Part shown: piece by piece, positions 43,494 to 54,100 of the stretch
Numbering within the stretch: position 1 is the stretch's first letter
Layout of the letters: each line of letters starts with the position of its first letter
The notes under the pieces: generated by a model
The model's input: only the letters and a program-made list of their open reading frames with translations
Databases searched by the model: none
What the model was told of the DNA's origin: nothing
Program-made: the position numbers and the translations under genes
DNA from: Hyunsoonleella pacifica
Lineage (GTDB): Bacteria > Bacteroidota > Bacteroidia > Flavobacteriales > Flavobacteriaceae
DNA: 64,000 nt
Assembly (NCBI RefSeq): GCF_004310335.1
Contig: NZ_SIRS01000002.1
Location: 124,001 to 188,000, forward strand
Direction: 5' to 3'

Positions 43494-43665
43494 AACTGGG
43501 TCGGTTTTGGATTACAAATATATGTAAATTATCGTTAAAACGGATATTTAGTCGATAAAAAGCTTTTTTTGGAATGAAATGCTAGTTGTTTAGATTTTTT
43601 AAATAGGTTAATTTAACCCAACCTTTCCTTTTACAGATTCAAACAATTTTTTAGAATTATTTTAT

Positions 43666-44844
43666 TTATAAGTAACTAAGCCACCATTTATCACGGTTGT
43701 TTACTTTATACCGCATGTAAGTTCTACTTGGAAAATATAGGAGTGTTACTACACCTATCCAAACAAGGTACACAACAAATAACGAGTAGCCATAATCTAA
43801 AAGTTTTGCATTTCTAAATACATCATTTGTTAAAATCATGTTTTCCCAGTCTCCACCAAAAATCAATATACCTACAATGGCTAATACATGAAGCACAACA
43901 ATATGTAAGAAATAATAGAATAAGGGTACACGTCCAAAAACAAGCAATATATTGGTAACTTTATTTTTTACATTTTCAATAGCAACTAAAAACAGTAATG
44001 CTGGACCAATAGTTACTAACAGATACGATAAAGAGGGAGGGTATTTGGTAAGATTAAAAAACGATAGTATTGTTTTGGTTGTAGTATCCTGAGCTGACCA
44101 TGGTACTAAGTCTCCATACATATTTGTACATCTAAAAATAAAAAATAATACAATACAACTTACTCCAATTCTAACTAAATATTTTCTTCTTAAATCTGTA
44201 TTAAAGTCCTTTTTGTATAGTGTCCCAAAACAATAACCTAAACTAATGAGTCCAAACCATGGTATGATAGGATAAGCAAAAGCAAACATTCTACCATCTA
44301 TCATTATAAATTGTGACTGATGGAGTATGTACCAAATTATGGAAGTAAAACTGGAGCCTTTCAATACGATACCATCTAATGTATTATGACCAGCAACTAA
44401 CAGTACACCTATAGCTAGAATGGCTTTGATTGGTAAATAAATAGTGAAGGATAATAATATCATACACAAGCCAATAGCCCATATTACTTGAAGGACTATA
44501 AAACCATAGGTAACATCAAATTTCCAAATAAAATTGTTGACTATAATTGATAAAAAAATTAACCAAAATCCACGTGTGATTAAAAACTTAAATAATTGTG
44601 ATTTACTTTTTTTAGTACCGTACAAGAACGCAGAAGTTCCAGCCAAAAAGATAAATACTGGTGCACAATAATGAGTTATAAATCTGGTAAAGAATAAAGA
44701 AGTGGTAGTAGTGTCTAGGTTTGTAGGGTCGGAAAAAAATGAGCCATAATGAAAGTAGTCTCTTGTATGGTCTAATGCCATTAGTAGCATTACTAGACCT
44801 CTTAAAATGTCTATAGATTCAATGCGTTTAGATTTGTTTTGCAA
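43666..44844 (-). CDS. DUF1624/HGSNAT-like multi-spanning membrane protein
   Basis: The 392-residue protein starts KRIESIDILRGLVMLLMALDHTRDYF, the signature of DUF1624 membrane proteins related to heparan-alpha-glucosaminide acetyltransferase. That start supplies the conserved His-Thr-Arg in the first helix. About ten to eleven helices follow. A role in transferring acyl groups across the membrane is likely from the family, with no substrate known. The start is a TTG at 44844; the next Met lies inside the first helix and would delete the signature. It is monocistronic as far as can be seen. Confidence 0.85.
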   Translation of the reverse strand: MQNKSKRIESIDILRGLVMLLMALDHTRDYFHYGSFFSDPTNLDTTTTSLFFTRFITHYCAPVFIFLAGTSAFLYGTKKSKSQLFKFLITRGFWLIFLSIIVNNFIWKFDVTYGFIVLQVIWAIGLCMILLSFTIYLPIKAILAIGVLLVAGHNTLDGIVLKGSSFTSIIWYILHQSQFIMIDGRMFAFAYPIIPWFGLISLGYCFGTLYKKDFNTDLRRKYLVRIGVSCIVLFFIFRCTNMYGDLVPWSAQDTTTKTILSFFNLTKYPPSLSYLLVTIGPALLFLVAIENVKNKVTNILLVFGRVPLFYYFLHIVVLHVLAIVGILIFGGDWENMILTNDVFRNAKLLDYGYSLFVVYLVWIGVVTLLYFPSRTYMRYKVNNRDKWWLSYL

Positions 44845-45240
44845 AATATATTTGGTTGATTGCCTTGAATTTAGATAAATATGAGGGAAGTAACAAACTT
44901 TAGTTTTAAAATATACTGTTTATACAATATGTGTATTTAGTATTGGATTAAAAAACTACTGTAAATGAAAGAAAAACTACTTTTGATGTTTTTTTGTGAT
45001 ACTATTTCGTAAATACAATTGTTAACTCAGTTAAAGGTTATCTAGGTTTTATTATGAGAATAGTGTAAGAATTGAGAAAATTAAAGTTTATGATATTTCT
45101 CGTAGGGTTGTTTTGCTAAAAACAGCTATGACTGGTGTTTTAAATGAAGTTGTTTGAGTTCAGGGATTTATTTAGATTTCACTAAACTAACCAAGGTATA
45201 GTTTAAAAAATTGTAAAAACATAATTGGCGTAAATGGAAT
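44845..45240. other. AT-rich intergenic region without recognised feature
   Basis: About 400 nt between two minus-strand genes. I see no open frame of protein-like quality, no palindrome above 8 bp apart from the terminator at its right end, and no repeat copy. Confidence 0.5.
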
Positions 45241-45271
45241 AAAAAAAGCGTTTCATTTGAAACGCTTTTTT
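45241..45271 (-). terminator. Terminator of lysA
   Basis: Perfect stem AAAAAAGCGTTTC/GAAACGCTTTTTT with loop ATTT, directly next to the lysA stop. The A- and T-tracts allow either direction. Confidence 0.9.
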
Positions 45272-45272
45272 G

Positions 45273-46508
45273 TTATACCGATGTAGCTTTTTCTTTTTTT
45301 ACTGAAAACTCTACTTCAACTTGATTGTGTAGAATATCATCAAAAGTTTCACGTTTTCTAATTAAATGAGCTTTGTTTTTATACCATAACACTTCAGCAG
45401 GTCTATATCTAGAATTATAATTACTAGCCATTGAAAAACAATATGCGCCAGCATTTTTAAAGCGTAAAATATCACCTTCGTTTATTTCATTGATACGCCT
45501 GTTGTTTCCAAAAGTATCTGTTTCACATATATAACCTACAACTGAATAAAAACGTTCACGGCCATTTGGATTAGAAATATTATCAATTTCGTGATGTGAA
45601 CCATAAAACATTGGTCGTATTAAATGGTTAAATCCTGAATCTACCTGAGCAAAAACCGTTGAAGTTGTTTGCTTTACAGCATTAACTTCAGTAAGGAAAT
45701 GTCCAGATTCACTTACTAAAAACTTACCAGGCTCAAAAGCTAAAGTTAAATTCTTACCATATTCTTTACAGAAAGCGTTGAATTTATTAGAAAGTTTTTT
45801 ACCTAGCTCTTCAATATTAGTTTCAATATCACCAGTTTTGTATGGTACTTTAAAACCAGAGCCAAAATCAATAAATTCTAGATTATTGAAGTTTTTAGCA
45901 GTTTCAAATAAAATTTCGCTAGCATATAAAAATACATCAATATCTAAAATATCACTACCCGTATGCATGTGAATGCCATTGATGTTCATTTTAGTATTCT
46001 CAACTATACGTAATAAGTGCGGTATTTGATGGATTGAAATCCCAAATTTAGAATCAATATGTCCTACTGAAATATTAGCATTCCCACCCGCCATTACATG
46101 TGGGTTTATACGAATACAAACAGGAGTTTTTGGGTGCTTTGCTCCAAACTGTTCTAAAATAGATAAGTTATCTATATTTATATTTACACCAAGTTTAGCA
46201 GCTTCTTCAATTTCATTTAAAGACACACCATTTGGTGTATAGATAATCTGTTCTGGCTTAAAACCAGCGGCTAAACCTAATTGTACTTCTTGTATAGAAA
46301 CAGTGTCTATACCAGCTCCCAGTTTTTTAAATAATTTAAGTATTGATATATTAGATAACGCTTTTACAGCATAATTAATTTTTAAGTTTTTTACAGATTT
46401 AAATGCACTGGTTAATTTATGATATTGAGATTCAATTTTTTCTCCATCATACACATATAAAGGGTTTCCAAACTCTTTTACAATCTTTAACAACTGGGTG
46501 TTTTCCAT
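45273..46508 (-). CDS. lysA: Diaminopimelate decarboxylase
   Basis: A fold-III PLP enzyme that makes L-lysine from meso-diaminopimelate. From the ATG at 46508 it has 411 residues; a TTG eight codons earlier is unlikely. Visible signatures are NPLYVYDGEKI, the PLP lysine in INYAVKALSN, the HIDSKFGI and GIHMHTGSDI segments, FIDFGSGFKVPY, EPGKFLVSESG, and CETDTFGNNR (active-site Cys from the other subunit). The length is standard for Flavobacteriia. It is transcribed singly, with a strong terminator. Confidence 0.96.
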   Translation of the reverse strand: MENTQLLKIVKEFGNPLYVYDGEKIESQYHKLTSAFKSVKNLKINYAVKALSNISILKLFKKLGAGIDTVSIQEVQLGLAAGFKPEQIIYTPNGVSLNEIEEAAKLGVNINIDNLSILEQFGAKHPKTPVCIRINPHVMAGGNANISVGHIDSKFGISIHQIPHLLRIVENTKMNINGIHMHTGSDILDIDVFLYASEILFETAKNFNNLEFIDFGSGFKVPYKTGDIETNIEELGKKLSNKFNAFCKEYGKNLTLAFEPGKFLVSESGHFLTEVNAVKQTTSTVFAQVDSGFNHLIRPMFYGSHHEIDNISNPNGRERFYSVVGYICETDTFGNNRRINEINEGDILRFKNAGAYCFSMASNYNSRYRPAEVLWYKNKAHLIRKRETFDDILHNQVEVEFSVKKEKATSV

Positions 46509-46681
46509 TGGTGTTTTTTTAATTTCGGACAAAGATATTTTTTTAGCATCAAAAACAAATCAAATAACTAAAAATTATACAAATTAAACATTTTGTTATT
46601 TATTTAACATTCTGAGTTTATCAATCTTTTTTTTTGAAAGCAATACTACGTTAAATATTAGAATAATTACAAGTGATTATT

Positions 46682-46689
46682 TACTTTTG
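46682..46689 (+). promoter_or_regulatory. -7 promoter element TACTTTTG for sucC
   Basis: Matches TAnnTTTG, 27 nt before the sucC ATG at 46717. It overlaps an upstream in-frame ATG at 46687, which argues against that earlier start. Confidence 0.5.
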
Positions 46690-46716
46690 CTTTTCTTAAA
46701 AACGATAGAGGAAATT

Positions 46717-47907
46717 ATGAACTTACACGAATATCAAGGAAAAGAAATTTTAAGCAATTTTGGTGTACGCATTCAGCGAGGTATAGTTGCTCAAAACAAA
46801 CATGAAGCCGTAGCTGCTGCAAAACAATTAACTTCTGAAACTGGAACCAGTTGGCATGTAATAAAGGCCCAAGTTCATGCTGGTGGACGAGGAAAAGGTG
46901 GTGGTGTAAAGCTTGCCAAAAATTTACAAGAAGTAGAAGATATTGCAGGACAAATTATAGGAATGAATTTGGTAACACCACAAACCTCTGCAGAAGGTAA
47001 AAAGGTACACCAAGTTTTAGTTGCTGAAGATGTATATTATCCTGGAGAAAGTGAAACAGATGAGTTCTACATGTCTGTACTTTTAAATAGAGGTACTGGT
47101 AGAAATATGATTATGTATTCTACAGAGGGCGGAATGGATATTGAAACTGTAGCAGAAGAAACACCACATTTAATCTTTACTGAAGAAGTTGATCCTGCAG
47201 TTGGTTTATTGCCATTTCAAGCTAGACGTGTAGCGTTTAACTTAGGCTTATCTGGAACAGCCTTTAAAGAGATGACAAAATTTGTTACAGCATTATACAC
47301 GGCTTATGTAAAATCTGATTCGTCTTTATTTGAAATTAATCCTGTTTTAAAAACAAGTGATAACAAAATAATGGCTGTAGATGCTAAAGTTACTATTGAT
47401 GACAATGCGTTATACAGACATAAAGATTATATTGATTTAAGGGATTTACGAGAAGAAAATCCTATTGAAGTAGAAGCTAAGGAAGTTGGCTTAAACTATG
47501 TGGATTTAGATGGTAATGTAGGGTGTATGGTAAATGGTGCAGGTTTGGCAATGGCTACGATGGATTTAATTAAACAAGCCGGAGGAGAACCAGCAAACTT
47601 TTTAGATGTTGGAGGAACTGCTGATGCGGCTAGAGTAGAGGCTGCATTTAAAATTATTTTAAAAGATCCTGAAGTAAAAGCTATTTTGATAAATATTTTT
47701 GGTGGTATTGTACGTTGTGATCGTGTAGCACAAGGTGTAATTGATGCTTATAAAAATATGGGTAATATTAATGTACCTATTATTGTAAGGTTACAAGGAA
47801 CCAATGCTGATATAGCAAAAGAATTAATTGACAATTCTGGACTTGATGTATTAAGTGCTACTCAATTCCAAGAAGCTGCTGATAAGGTTCAAGAGGTTTT
47901 GTCTTAA
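46717..47907 (+). CDS. sucC: Succinyl-CoA synthetase (ADP-forming) beta subunit
   Basis: The start MNLHEYQGKEILSNFGVRI is the canonical SucC N-terminus and gives 396 residues. The ATP-grasp domain holds KAQVHAGGRGKGGGVKLAK, and the C-terminal CoA-ligase domain contains GNVGCMVNGAGLAMATMD, FLDVGG and INIFGGIVRCD. With SucD it converts succinyl-CoA to succinate with ATP formation in the TCA cycle. sucD is not adjacent, which is common in this phylum. It is monocistronic, ending in a perfect palindromic terminator. Confidence 0.97.
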   Translation: MNLHEYQGKEILSNFGVRIQRGIVAQNKHEAVAAAKQLTSETGTSWHVIKAQVHAGGRGKGGGVKLAKNLQEVEDIAGQIIGMNLVTPQTSAEGKKVHQVLVAEDVYYPGESETDEFYMSVLLNRGTGRNMIMYSTEGGMDIETVAEETPHLIFTEEVDPAVGLLPFQARRVAFNLGLSGTAFKEMTKFVTALYTAYVKSDSSLFEINPVLKTSDNKIMAVDAKVTIDDNALYRHKDYIDLRDLREENPIEVEAKEVGLNYVDLDGNVGCMVNGAGLAMATMDLIKQAGGEPANFLDVGGTADAARVEAAFKIILKDPEVKAILINIFGGIVRCDRVAQGVIDAYKNMGNINVPIIVRLQGTNADIAKELIDNSGLDVLSATQFQEAADKVQEVLS

Positions 47908-47933
47908 AAACCCTTTTAGAAAGATAAAATATA

Positions 47934-47966
47934 TAAAGAGCGATATTTAAATATCGCTCTTTTTTT
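47934..47966. terminator. Bidirectional terminator shared by sucC and the DUF1456 gene
   Basis: The uninterrupted palindrome AAAGAGCGATATTT/AAATATCGCTCTTT is followed by T5. The stop codon and last residues of the minus-strand DUF1456 gene lie inside it. Confidence 0.88.
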
Positions 47967-48225
47967 GTTTTCTATTTTCTCCTTTTGGTGTCGATTTTTG
48001 CTTGGGAGGCATTGGACCTCTTAAATGTATTACCAACCCATTTAAAAAATTTCTAAGTATTTGATCTCCACATTCCATATACTTTGGATGGTCTTCTCTC
48101 CTGAAAAACGCTCCCAATTCACTTTTAGAGATTCTAAAATCAACTAAAGCTAATATACTTACAATATCATCATCACGTAACTTTAAAGCTACTCTCAACT
48201 TTTTTAAAATATCATTATTTGTCAT
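47947..48225 (-). CDS. DUF1456 family protein, single-repeat form
   Basis: The 92-residue protein has the DUF1456 (YehS-like) pattern: MTNNDILKKLRVALKLRDDDIVSIL, then SELGAFFRREDHPKYMECGDQILRNFLNGLVIHLRG. The E. coli relative has two such units; here there is one, followed by a Lys/Gln-rich tail. The function is unknown. The final codons form part of the terminator hairpin shared with sucC. Confidence 0.85.
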   Translation of the reverse strand: MTNNDILKKLRVALKLRDDDIVSILALVDFRISKSELGAFFRREDHPKYMECGDQILRNFLNGLVIHLRGPMPPKQKSTPKGENRKQKKSDI

Positions 48226-48584
48226 ATCAAATTTTTAAGCCACAATTCAGTAATGCATTTCATCGATTTTAAAACAAGAGGCATACCTTTTTGGCGTTTT
48301 GTTATTGTTTTCAAAGGTAATTTAAAATTTATAGTAAAAAACCACTTGTATTTTTATTTTAAAACACTGATTTACAATAATTTAAAATATTTTTATTGTA
48401 TTTGAGATATTATCGATAAAATGTTGATGTGCGATTATATCAGACTAAAAAAAATGAAACTTGATAAAACTAATAAAATACCCGATAAATAGCGTTACGT
48501 TTTTCGATGAGAGGTAGTATATCCACGATTAGCAAAAAACCTTTCTATGTAAATTTATACTATCAATAAAATTACCCTCATAGA
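48226..48584. other. AT-rich intergenic region
   Basis: The 359 nt between divergent genes are AT-rich, with oligo-T and oligo-A runs. No complete promoter match, palindrome above 8 bp or open frame worth reporting was seen. Confidence 0.5.
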
Positions 48585-48998
48585 ATGATTAATAGAATGG
48601 AAAAATTAAGTCTTTTATCAGAAATGATTGCTTTTGCGCAATATGATAAAGACATAAAAGATATAGAGTATAATTTTTTACTTGGAGTAGCCAAACAATT
48701 AGATATTTCACGTGAAGATTTTGATTATTTAATCACTCATCCCGTAAACTATTCGCATTTAAAATCGCATAGTGAACGTATTGTTCAATTTCATAGATTA
48801 GTTTTACTAATGAATATTGAGCAAGAGCATGGTAATAATACAGCATCTGCAGGAGTTATTAAACTCTATAATTTTGGATTGCGTATGGGATTGAGTCATG
48901 AGTCTATTTCGAAAGTATTATACTTAATGGAAAGTTTTCCTAATAAAATAGTCCCTCCTGATGTTTTAATAGATATTTTTAAAACGCAGTATAACTAG
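48585..48998 (+). CDS. TerB-like helical protein
   Basis: The 137-residue all-helical protein (or 133 from the Met at 48597, MEKLSLLSEMIAFAQYDKDI) has a TerB-like plan: an acidic loop DKDIKDIEYNFLLGVAKQLDI after the first helix, then several amphipathic helices. Similar genes stand beside uvrB in other Flavobacteriia and have at times been mislabelled excinuclease for that reason; this is from memory. No enzyme motif is seen. It converges with uvrB, with an inverted repeat between them. Confidence 0.7.
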   Translation: MINRMEKLSLLSEMIAFAQYDKDIKDIEYNFLLGVAKQLDISREDFDYLITHPVNYSHLKSHSERIVQFHRLVLLMNIEQEHGNNTASAGVIKLYNFGLRMGLSHESISKVLYLMESFPNKIVPPDVLIDIFKTQYN

Positions 48999-49040
48999 TA
49001 AATGTTGACAAAAGTAGGTCGTTAATCGGCTGATATTCAT

Positions 49041-49080
49041 GAAAAGCTAAAAGTTATAACCCTTAAACTTTTAGCTTTTC
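49041..49080. repeat. 15-bp perfect inverted repeat overlapping the uvrB 3' end
   Basis: GAAAAGCTAAAAGTT and AACTTTTAGCTTTTC flank a 10-nt loop. The right arm encodes the last residues of UvrB (EKLKV). It probably works as a terminator for the converging genes although no T-run follows. Confidence 0.6.
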
Positions 49081-51066
49081 TAATTTATCTTGATAAATTT
49101 TTATGTCGTCCCTTAATTGTGCTGCTACAATAAAATCTAAAGCTTTTGCAGCTTCTTCCATGAGTTTGCGTTTTTCTCTAATTTTCTTTTCTAACTCAGG
49201 TTTAGTTAAATACTCGCTTTCAGGTTCTGCTGCTCTTGCGGCTTCTAATTCATAACTATAAGTGCTTATAGAATTTTTTGCTAATGCATTATCTAAACTT
49301 TTGTTTAATGCTTTAGGTTTTACATTGTGTTTTGTATTATAAGCTATTTGTTTTTCACGACGATAGTTTGTCTCATCTATTGTTTTTTGCATACTGTTAG
49401 TAATTTTATCAGCATACATAATAGCTTTTCCATTTAGATTTCTTGCTGCTCTTCCAACAGTTTGTGTTAAAGATCTGTTAGAGCGTAAAAACCCTTCTTT
49501 ATCTGCATCTAAGATAGCTACTAAAGATACTTCGGGTAAATCCAACCCTTCACGAAGTAGGTTTACACCAACTAACACATCAAATAACCCTTTTCTCAGG
49601 TCTTGCATAATTTCAACACGCTCTAATGTATCTACATCGCTATGAATGTAACGGCAACGTATTTGTATGCGGTCTAGGTATTTTGTGAGTTCTTCTGCCA
49701 TCCTTTTGGTTAGAGTCGTTACTAATGTACGCTCATCTTTTTCAACACGAACTTGTATTTCTTCTATTAAGTCATCAATCTGATTTAAACTTGGTCTAAC
49801 TTCAATAATTGGGTCTAATAGACCTGTAGGACGAATAATTTGTTCTACATAAATACCATCAGTTTTTTGTAATTCATAATCAGCAGGTGTAGCACTTACA
49901 TATATTACTTGGTTTTGCAAAGCTTCAAATTCTTCAAACTTTAAGGGGCGGTTATCCATAGCAGCAGGTAACCTAAAGCCATATTCTACCAAGTTTTCTT
50001 TTCTGCTTCTGTCTCCACCATACATGGCATGTACTTGCGATATGGTAACATGACTTTCATCTACTACCATTAAATAATCATCCGGGAAATAATCTAATAA
50101 ACAGAATGGTCGGGTTCCAGGAGCTCTTCCATCTAAGTATCTAGAATAGTTTTCTATACCAGAGCAGTAACCCAATTCGCGAATCATCTCTAAATCAAAC
50201 TCCGTTCGTTCTTTTAGTCTTTTCGCCTCAAGGTGTTTACCAATATCCTTAAAATAATCGTGTTGTTTTACTAAATCATCTTGAATTTCTTTAATAGCTC
50301 CTTGTAAAATTTCAGGAGAAGTCACAAACATGTTTGCGGGATAAATATTTAAACGGTCATATTTTTCAACAACATTATTGGTTTGAATATCAAAGGACTC
50401 AATATCTTCTATTTCGTCTCCAAAAAAGTGAATACGAAAAGCATCATCTGCGTAGCTGGGAAATATATCTACTGTATCGCCTTTTATTCTGAAATTACCA
50501 TGTCGAAAATCAGCTTCAGTTCTTGAGTATAAGCTTTGTACCAATTGGTGTAATAATTGGGTTCTGGAAATAACCTGATCTCTTTTTAAGGTAATAACGT
50601 TTTTTTGAAATTCGATAGGATTACCAATACCATAAAGACAGGATACAGATGCTACAACTAATACATCTCGCCTTCCAGAAAGTAGGGAAGAGGTAGTGCT
50701 TAGTCGCATCTTTTCGATTTCTTCATTAATGGATAAGTCTTTTTCTATGTAAACTCCAGAAACTGGTATGTAAGCTTCAGGTTGGTAATAATCATAATAA
50801 GATACAAAATACTCTATTGCATTATTGGGGAAGAACTGTTTAAACTCAGAATATAACTGGGCTGCAAGTGTTTTGTTATGTGCTAAAACCAGTGTAGGAC
50901 GTTGTACTTCTTCAATGACATTGGCTACAGTAAATGTTTTACCAGAACCTGTTACACCCAAAAGTGTTTGGTACTTTTCGTTTGAGCTTATACCATCAGC
51001 AAGTTGCTGAATTGCCTGAGGTTGGTCTCCTGTGGGTTTAAATTCTGATTCAATTTTAAATTTCAT
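49063..51066 (-). CDS. uvrB: UvrABC excinuclease subunit B
   Basis: A damage-verifying helicase of nucleotide-excision repair, 667 residues. Walker A is LLGVTGSGKT, the beta-hairpin region contains YYDYYQPEAYIPVSGVYIEKD, the DEAD-like box is VVDESHVT, and motif VI is QTVGRAARN. The C-terminal UVR domain that binds UvrC is present (LEKKIREKRKLMEEAAKALDF...). It is complete and monocistronic, with its end in an inverted repeat. Confidence 0.98.
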   Translation of the reverse strand: MKFKIESEFKPTGDQPQAIQQLADGISSNEKYQTLLGVTGSGKTFTVANVIEEVQRPTLVLAHNKTLAAQLYSEFKQFFPNNAIEYFVSYYDYYQPEAYIPVSGVYIEKDLSINEEIEKMRLSTTSSLLSGRRDVLVVASVSCLYGIGNPIEFQKNVITLKRDQVISRTQLLHQLVQSLYSRTEADFRHGNFRIKGDTVDIFPSYADDAFRIHFFGDEIEDIESFDIQTNNVVEKYDRLNIYPANMFVTSPEILQGAIKEIQDDLVKQHDYFKDIGKHLEAKRLKERTEFDLEMIRELGYCSGIENYSRYLDGRAPGTRPFCLLDYFPDDYLMVVDESHVTISQVHAMYGGDRSRKENLVEYGFRLPAAMDNRPLKFEEFEALQNQVIYVSATPADYELQKTDGIYVEQIIRPTGLLDPIIEVRPSLNQIDDLIEEIQVRVEKDERTLVTTLTKRMAEELTKYLDRIQIRCRYIHSDVDTLERVEIMQDLRKGLFDVLVGVNLLREGLDLPEVSLVAILDADKEGFLRSNRSLTQTVGRAARNLNGKAIMYADKITNSMQKTIDETNYRREKQIAYNTKHNVKPKALNKSLDNALAKNSISTYSYELEAARAAEPESEYLTKPELEKKIREKRKLMEEAAKALDFIVAAQLRDDIKIYQDKLEKLKV

Positions 51067-51149
51067 AGCAAGTAATTCATGTTGTAATTACAATGCTTCT
51101 AAATTACTTAATATAGATGGGAATAAGAATTTAACTAGTGAAATTTTTA

Positions 51150-54100
51150 CTAGCGTTTTAGGGTAAAATGTCCCATAAAAGTTCTACCATCTTCAAGGTA
51201 TACTTTAAACCAATAATCATCAGTTGGCATGAGTTGCCCATTGTATGTGCCGTCCCAACCATCAGCAGAGGTTAATAACTGCTTCATGAGTTTTCCATAA
51301 CGGTTATAAATATAAATTATACTATTAGCCTGAGTATTTTCATCTACACCTCTTATCTGCCATAAATCATTAAAAGTGTCATTATTTGGAGTGAAAAATT
51401 TTGGATACCCTATTACCGAAATAGGAATATTTATTTCTCCGCAAATACTTTCTCTAACATATAACGTATAGAACCCTGCTCTAACATTTGTAAAAATAGG
51501 TTCGGTTTGGTAATTCCTAAAATTAGAGTCTTTTTCAACTAAAGCGAATTCATAAGTACCTCTGCCGATATTAGAAGTATCTATGGTAACAGTATTGTTT
51601 TCAGAGATATCTACAATATCTATATCTTCGGTTGTAATGTTTGCTATCTCAGAAGATTCAACACTAATTTCTCTAGTTCTTGAACAGCCGGTACCATCTG
51701 TTTTAGTTAACGTTATGGAATAAATTCCTGGTGTTGATACATTATTTAAAACGGCATCATTGGATACTAGATTACCTTCAAAACGCCATTCATAAGTAAA
51801 TATTTCGTTAGTATTTACACCTAGAGGTTCTAAGCTAATATTAAATGCTGGATTTGAAGAACATACTATTCTTGGGCTTTCTACTTCAAACTCAGGTTTT
51901 GGGTTTACAATTAAATCTATTGTAGTAACATCTGAGCAATACATGTTTTGAGGGTTGATTACTTCAACAAATACTGTTTGAGTTTTAGATATAAAGGGAT
52001 TAGGTAAACTAGGTTGATTAATTAAGAAGTTACCATTTTCATCAAAAAAATCATAATTAATATCCATTATTCCGGTTTGGTTACCTAAAATTGTATTTGT
52101 AAATGTCGAAGTATTAAAAGGGTAGAATCCATCATCATCAATGTCTCCACTATTTCCATCACATACAATTTGTTGAGATACTGGGTTGGCTATTGGATTA
52201 ACATCTACTATAAAACTTACAAGGGTTTCATCAAAACAAGCGCCATCAGGATCTTGAGTATTATTATTTGTTACTCTTACTGTTATAGTTTGATTTTCTG
52301 AAGTGAAAACAGGTTGGATTGGGCTAATTACTGGAGTACCATCATTATATAATAAGGGGTTTCCTGAATCATCAAAATAGGTAATATTAATATTCGATGT
52401 ATTCTGTCCATTAAGGATATCAGATTCTAATTGTGAAACATTGAAAGGATAATTTAGAACACTATCGCTTAAGTTGTAATCGCATTGTCTCTCTATAACG
52501 ACTGGATGCGCTACAGGTAAAGCTTCGACATTTAATAGATTGGTAAATTCTTTTATCCCTAAACAATCGTTCCCTAAATTACTTTTTACTCTTACCCAAA
52601 TAGTTTGCACATTGGGAGAGTTAGTGTTTTCGTGATTACTGATATCTATGATTTCATTAGTTTCTAATTCTGCATCCATTAAAGTTTCATAGAAATGAGC
52701 CGTTACCGTAACGGTAGTGAAAATATTAGTTTCAATTTCATTTTTAATATCTGTTATGTTAAAAGTAGCTATGCCATCACGACTATCTATACCATCATCA
52801 CATTGAAATTTAGGTTGCGGATTGTAGTTATTTAAAGCTGTACTACTAGGGTTAACTTGAAGTGTTAATGGCACTACGCTATGACATCCATTTGTGTCCT
52901 CAACTCTAATCCATATAGTTTCTGGTGTAAAGCCAGGTGAATCTAAATATGCTTCAGGGGTAAGTATAGGGGCTGAATTACTATTTGCTTCGACTTCTGT
53001 CTCAAAATAGGTAAATACTAAGTTTTCAGCAATAAAATTTGGATTGATTTCTGCTTTAATATTATCTAAAGTTAAGTTGAAAAAGGATTGTCCATCGTTG
53101 CTGTCATCATCACATTGTTGGAAAGTATTTGGGGTATTAGCTATCGGCAAAGCATTTATTTCTAAAATCGCCGGATCGGAATAAATACCACAACTATTTC
53201 CACTACGATCTAATTTTACACGATATTGAAAATTATTGAAACTTAACGGAATATTGGTAATTGTAAGCTGATCGGTTTGAGTTCCCGAATAGGTAGCGTC
53301 ATCTGTAATTATACTCCAATTAGTACCATCATCTGTGCTAGTTTCCCATTGATAGGTTTCTGCTTCAGGAGAGACAACCATAAAGCTATCTGTCGAGTTT
53401 TCACAGACTGTGGTTGTTGCTGGTTGTTCTGTAATTGTAATAGGGGCTGCAGTTAAGTAGTTAGCGTCTGGCAAAGTATACCCATCAATAGCATTGGTAA
53501 CGAGACCTAAACCTGTGGAGGCATCTGCAACTAAATCTACTACAACGGTAACATCGCCTAAATAGGTATCCATATTACCATCAGAAAAGCCAGCTTCAAT
53601 TACATCGGTACAATCATCGCCATCACTATCTTCATCGATGTAGCTAAAAACGCCATCGGCATCTAAGTCATTTAATGTATATCCAATCTCATTGCTGTCA
53701 GGTGTAGTTTCTGCTACGTCTATCCAGCCATTGGTTCCAAAACTTGGGCCGTCAACAATTCCATTTAAATCTGTATCAGAAAGTAAGCCTAGTTCCCCGG
53801 TTTCTATCAAATCTGTAATACCATCATTGTCGCTATCCAAATCATAAAAATCTGGAACGGTGTCCCCATCAGTATCTATAGGAGCTATACTTGCATCATA
53901 AATATCGTCTAAACCATCATTATTTGCATCTATTCCTGATAAGGGAGTTAAAACACCTTGATTTTCAATAAAATCAGGAATGCCATCATTATCACTATCC
54001 AAATCAAATGCATCTTTAATACCATCAAAATCTGTATCTTTTTGATAACATGACAATGATAAAACCCCATTAAATGTAGAAGACGAGGTTCCGTTTTCTA

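Noticed and set aside
44845-45240. Possible small gene in the 400-nt gap
   Set aside because: Only very short frames with no leader or conserved-looking sequence are present.
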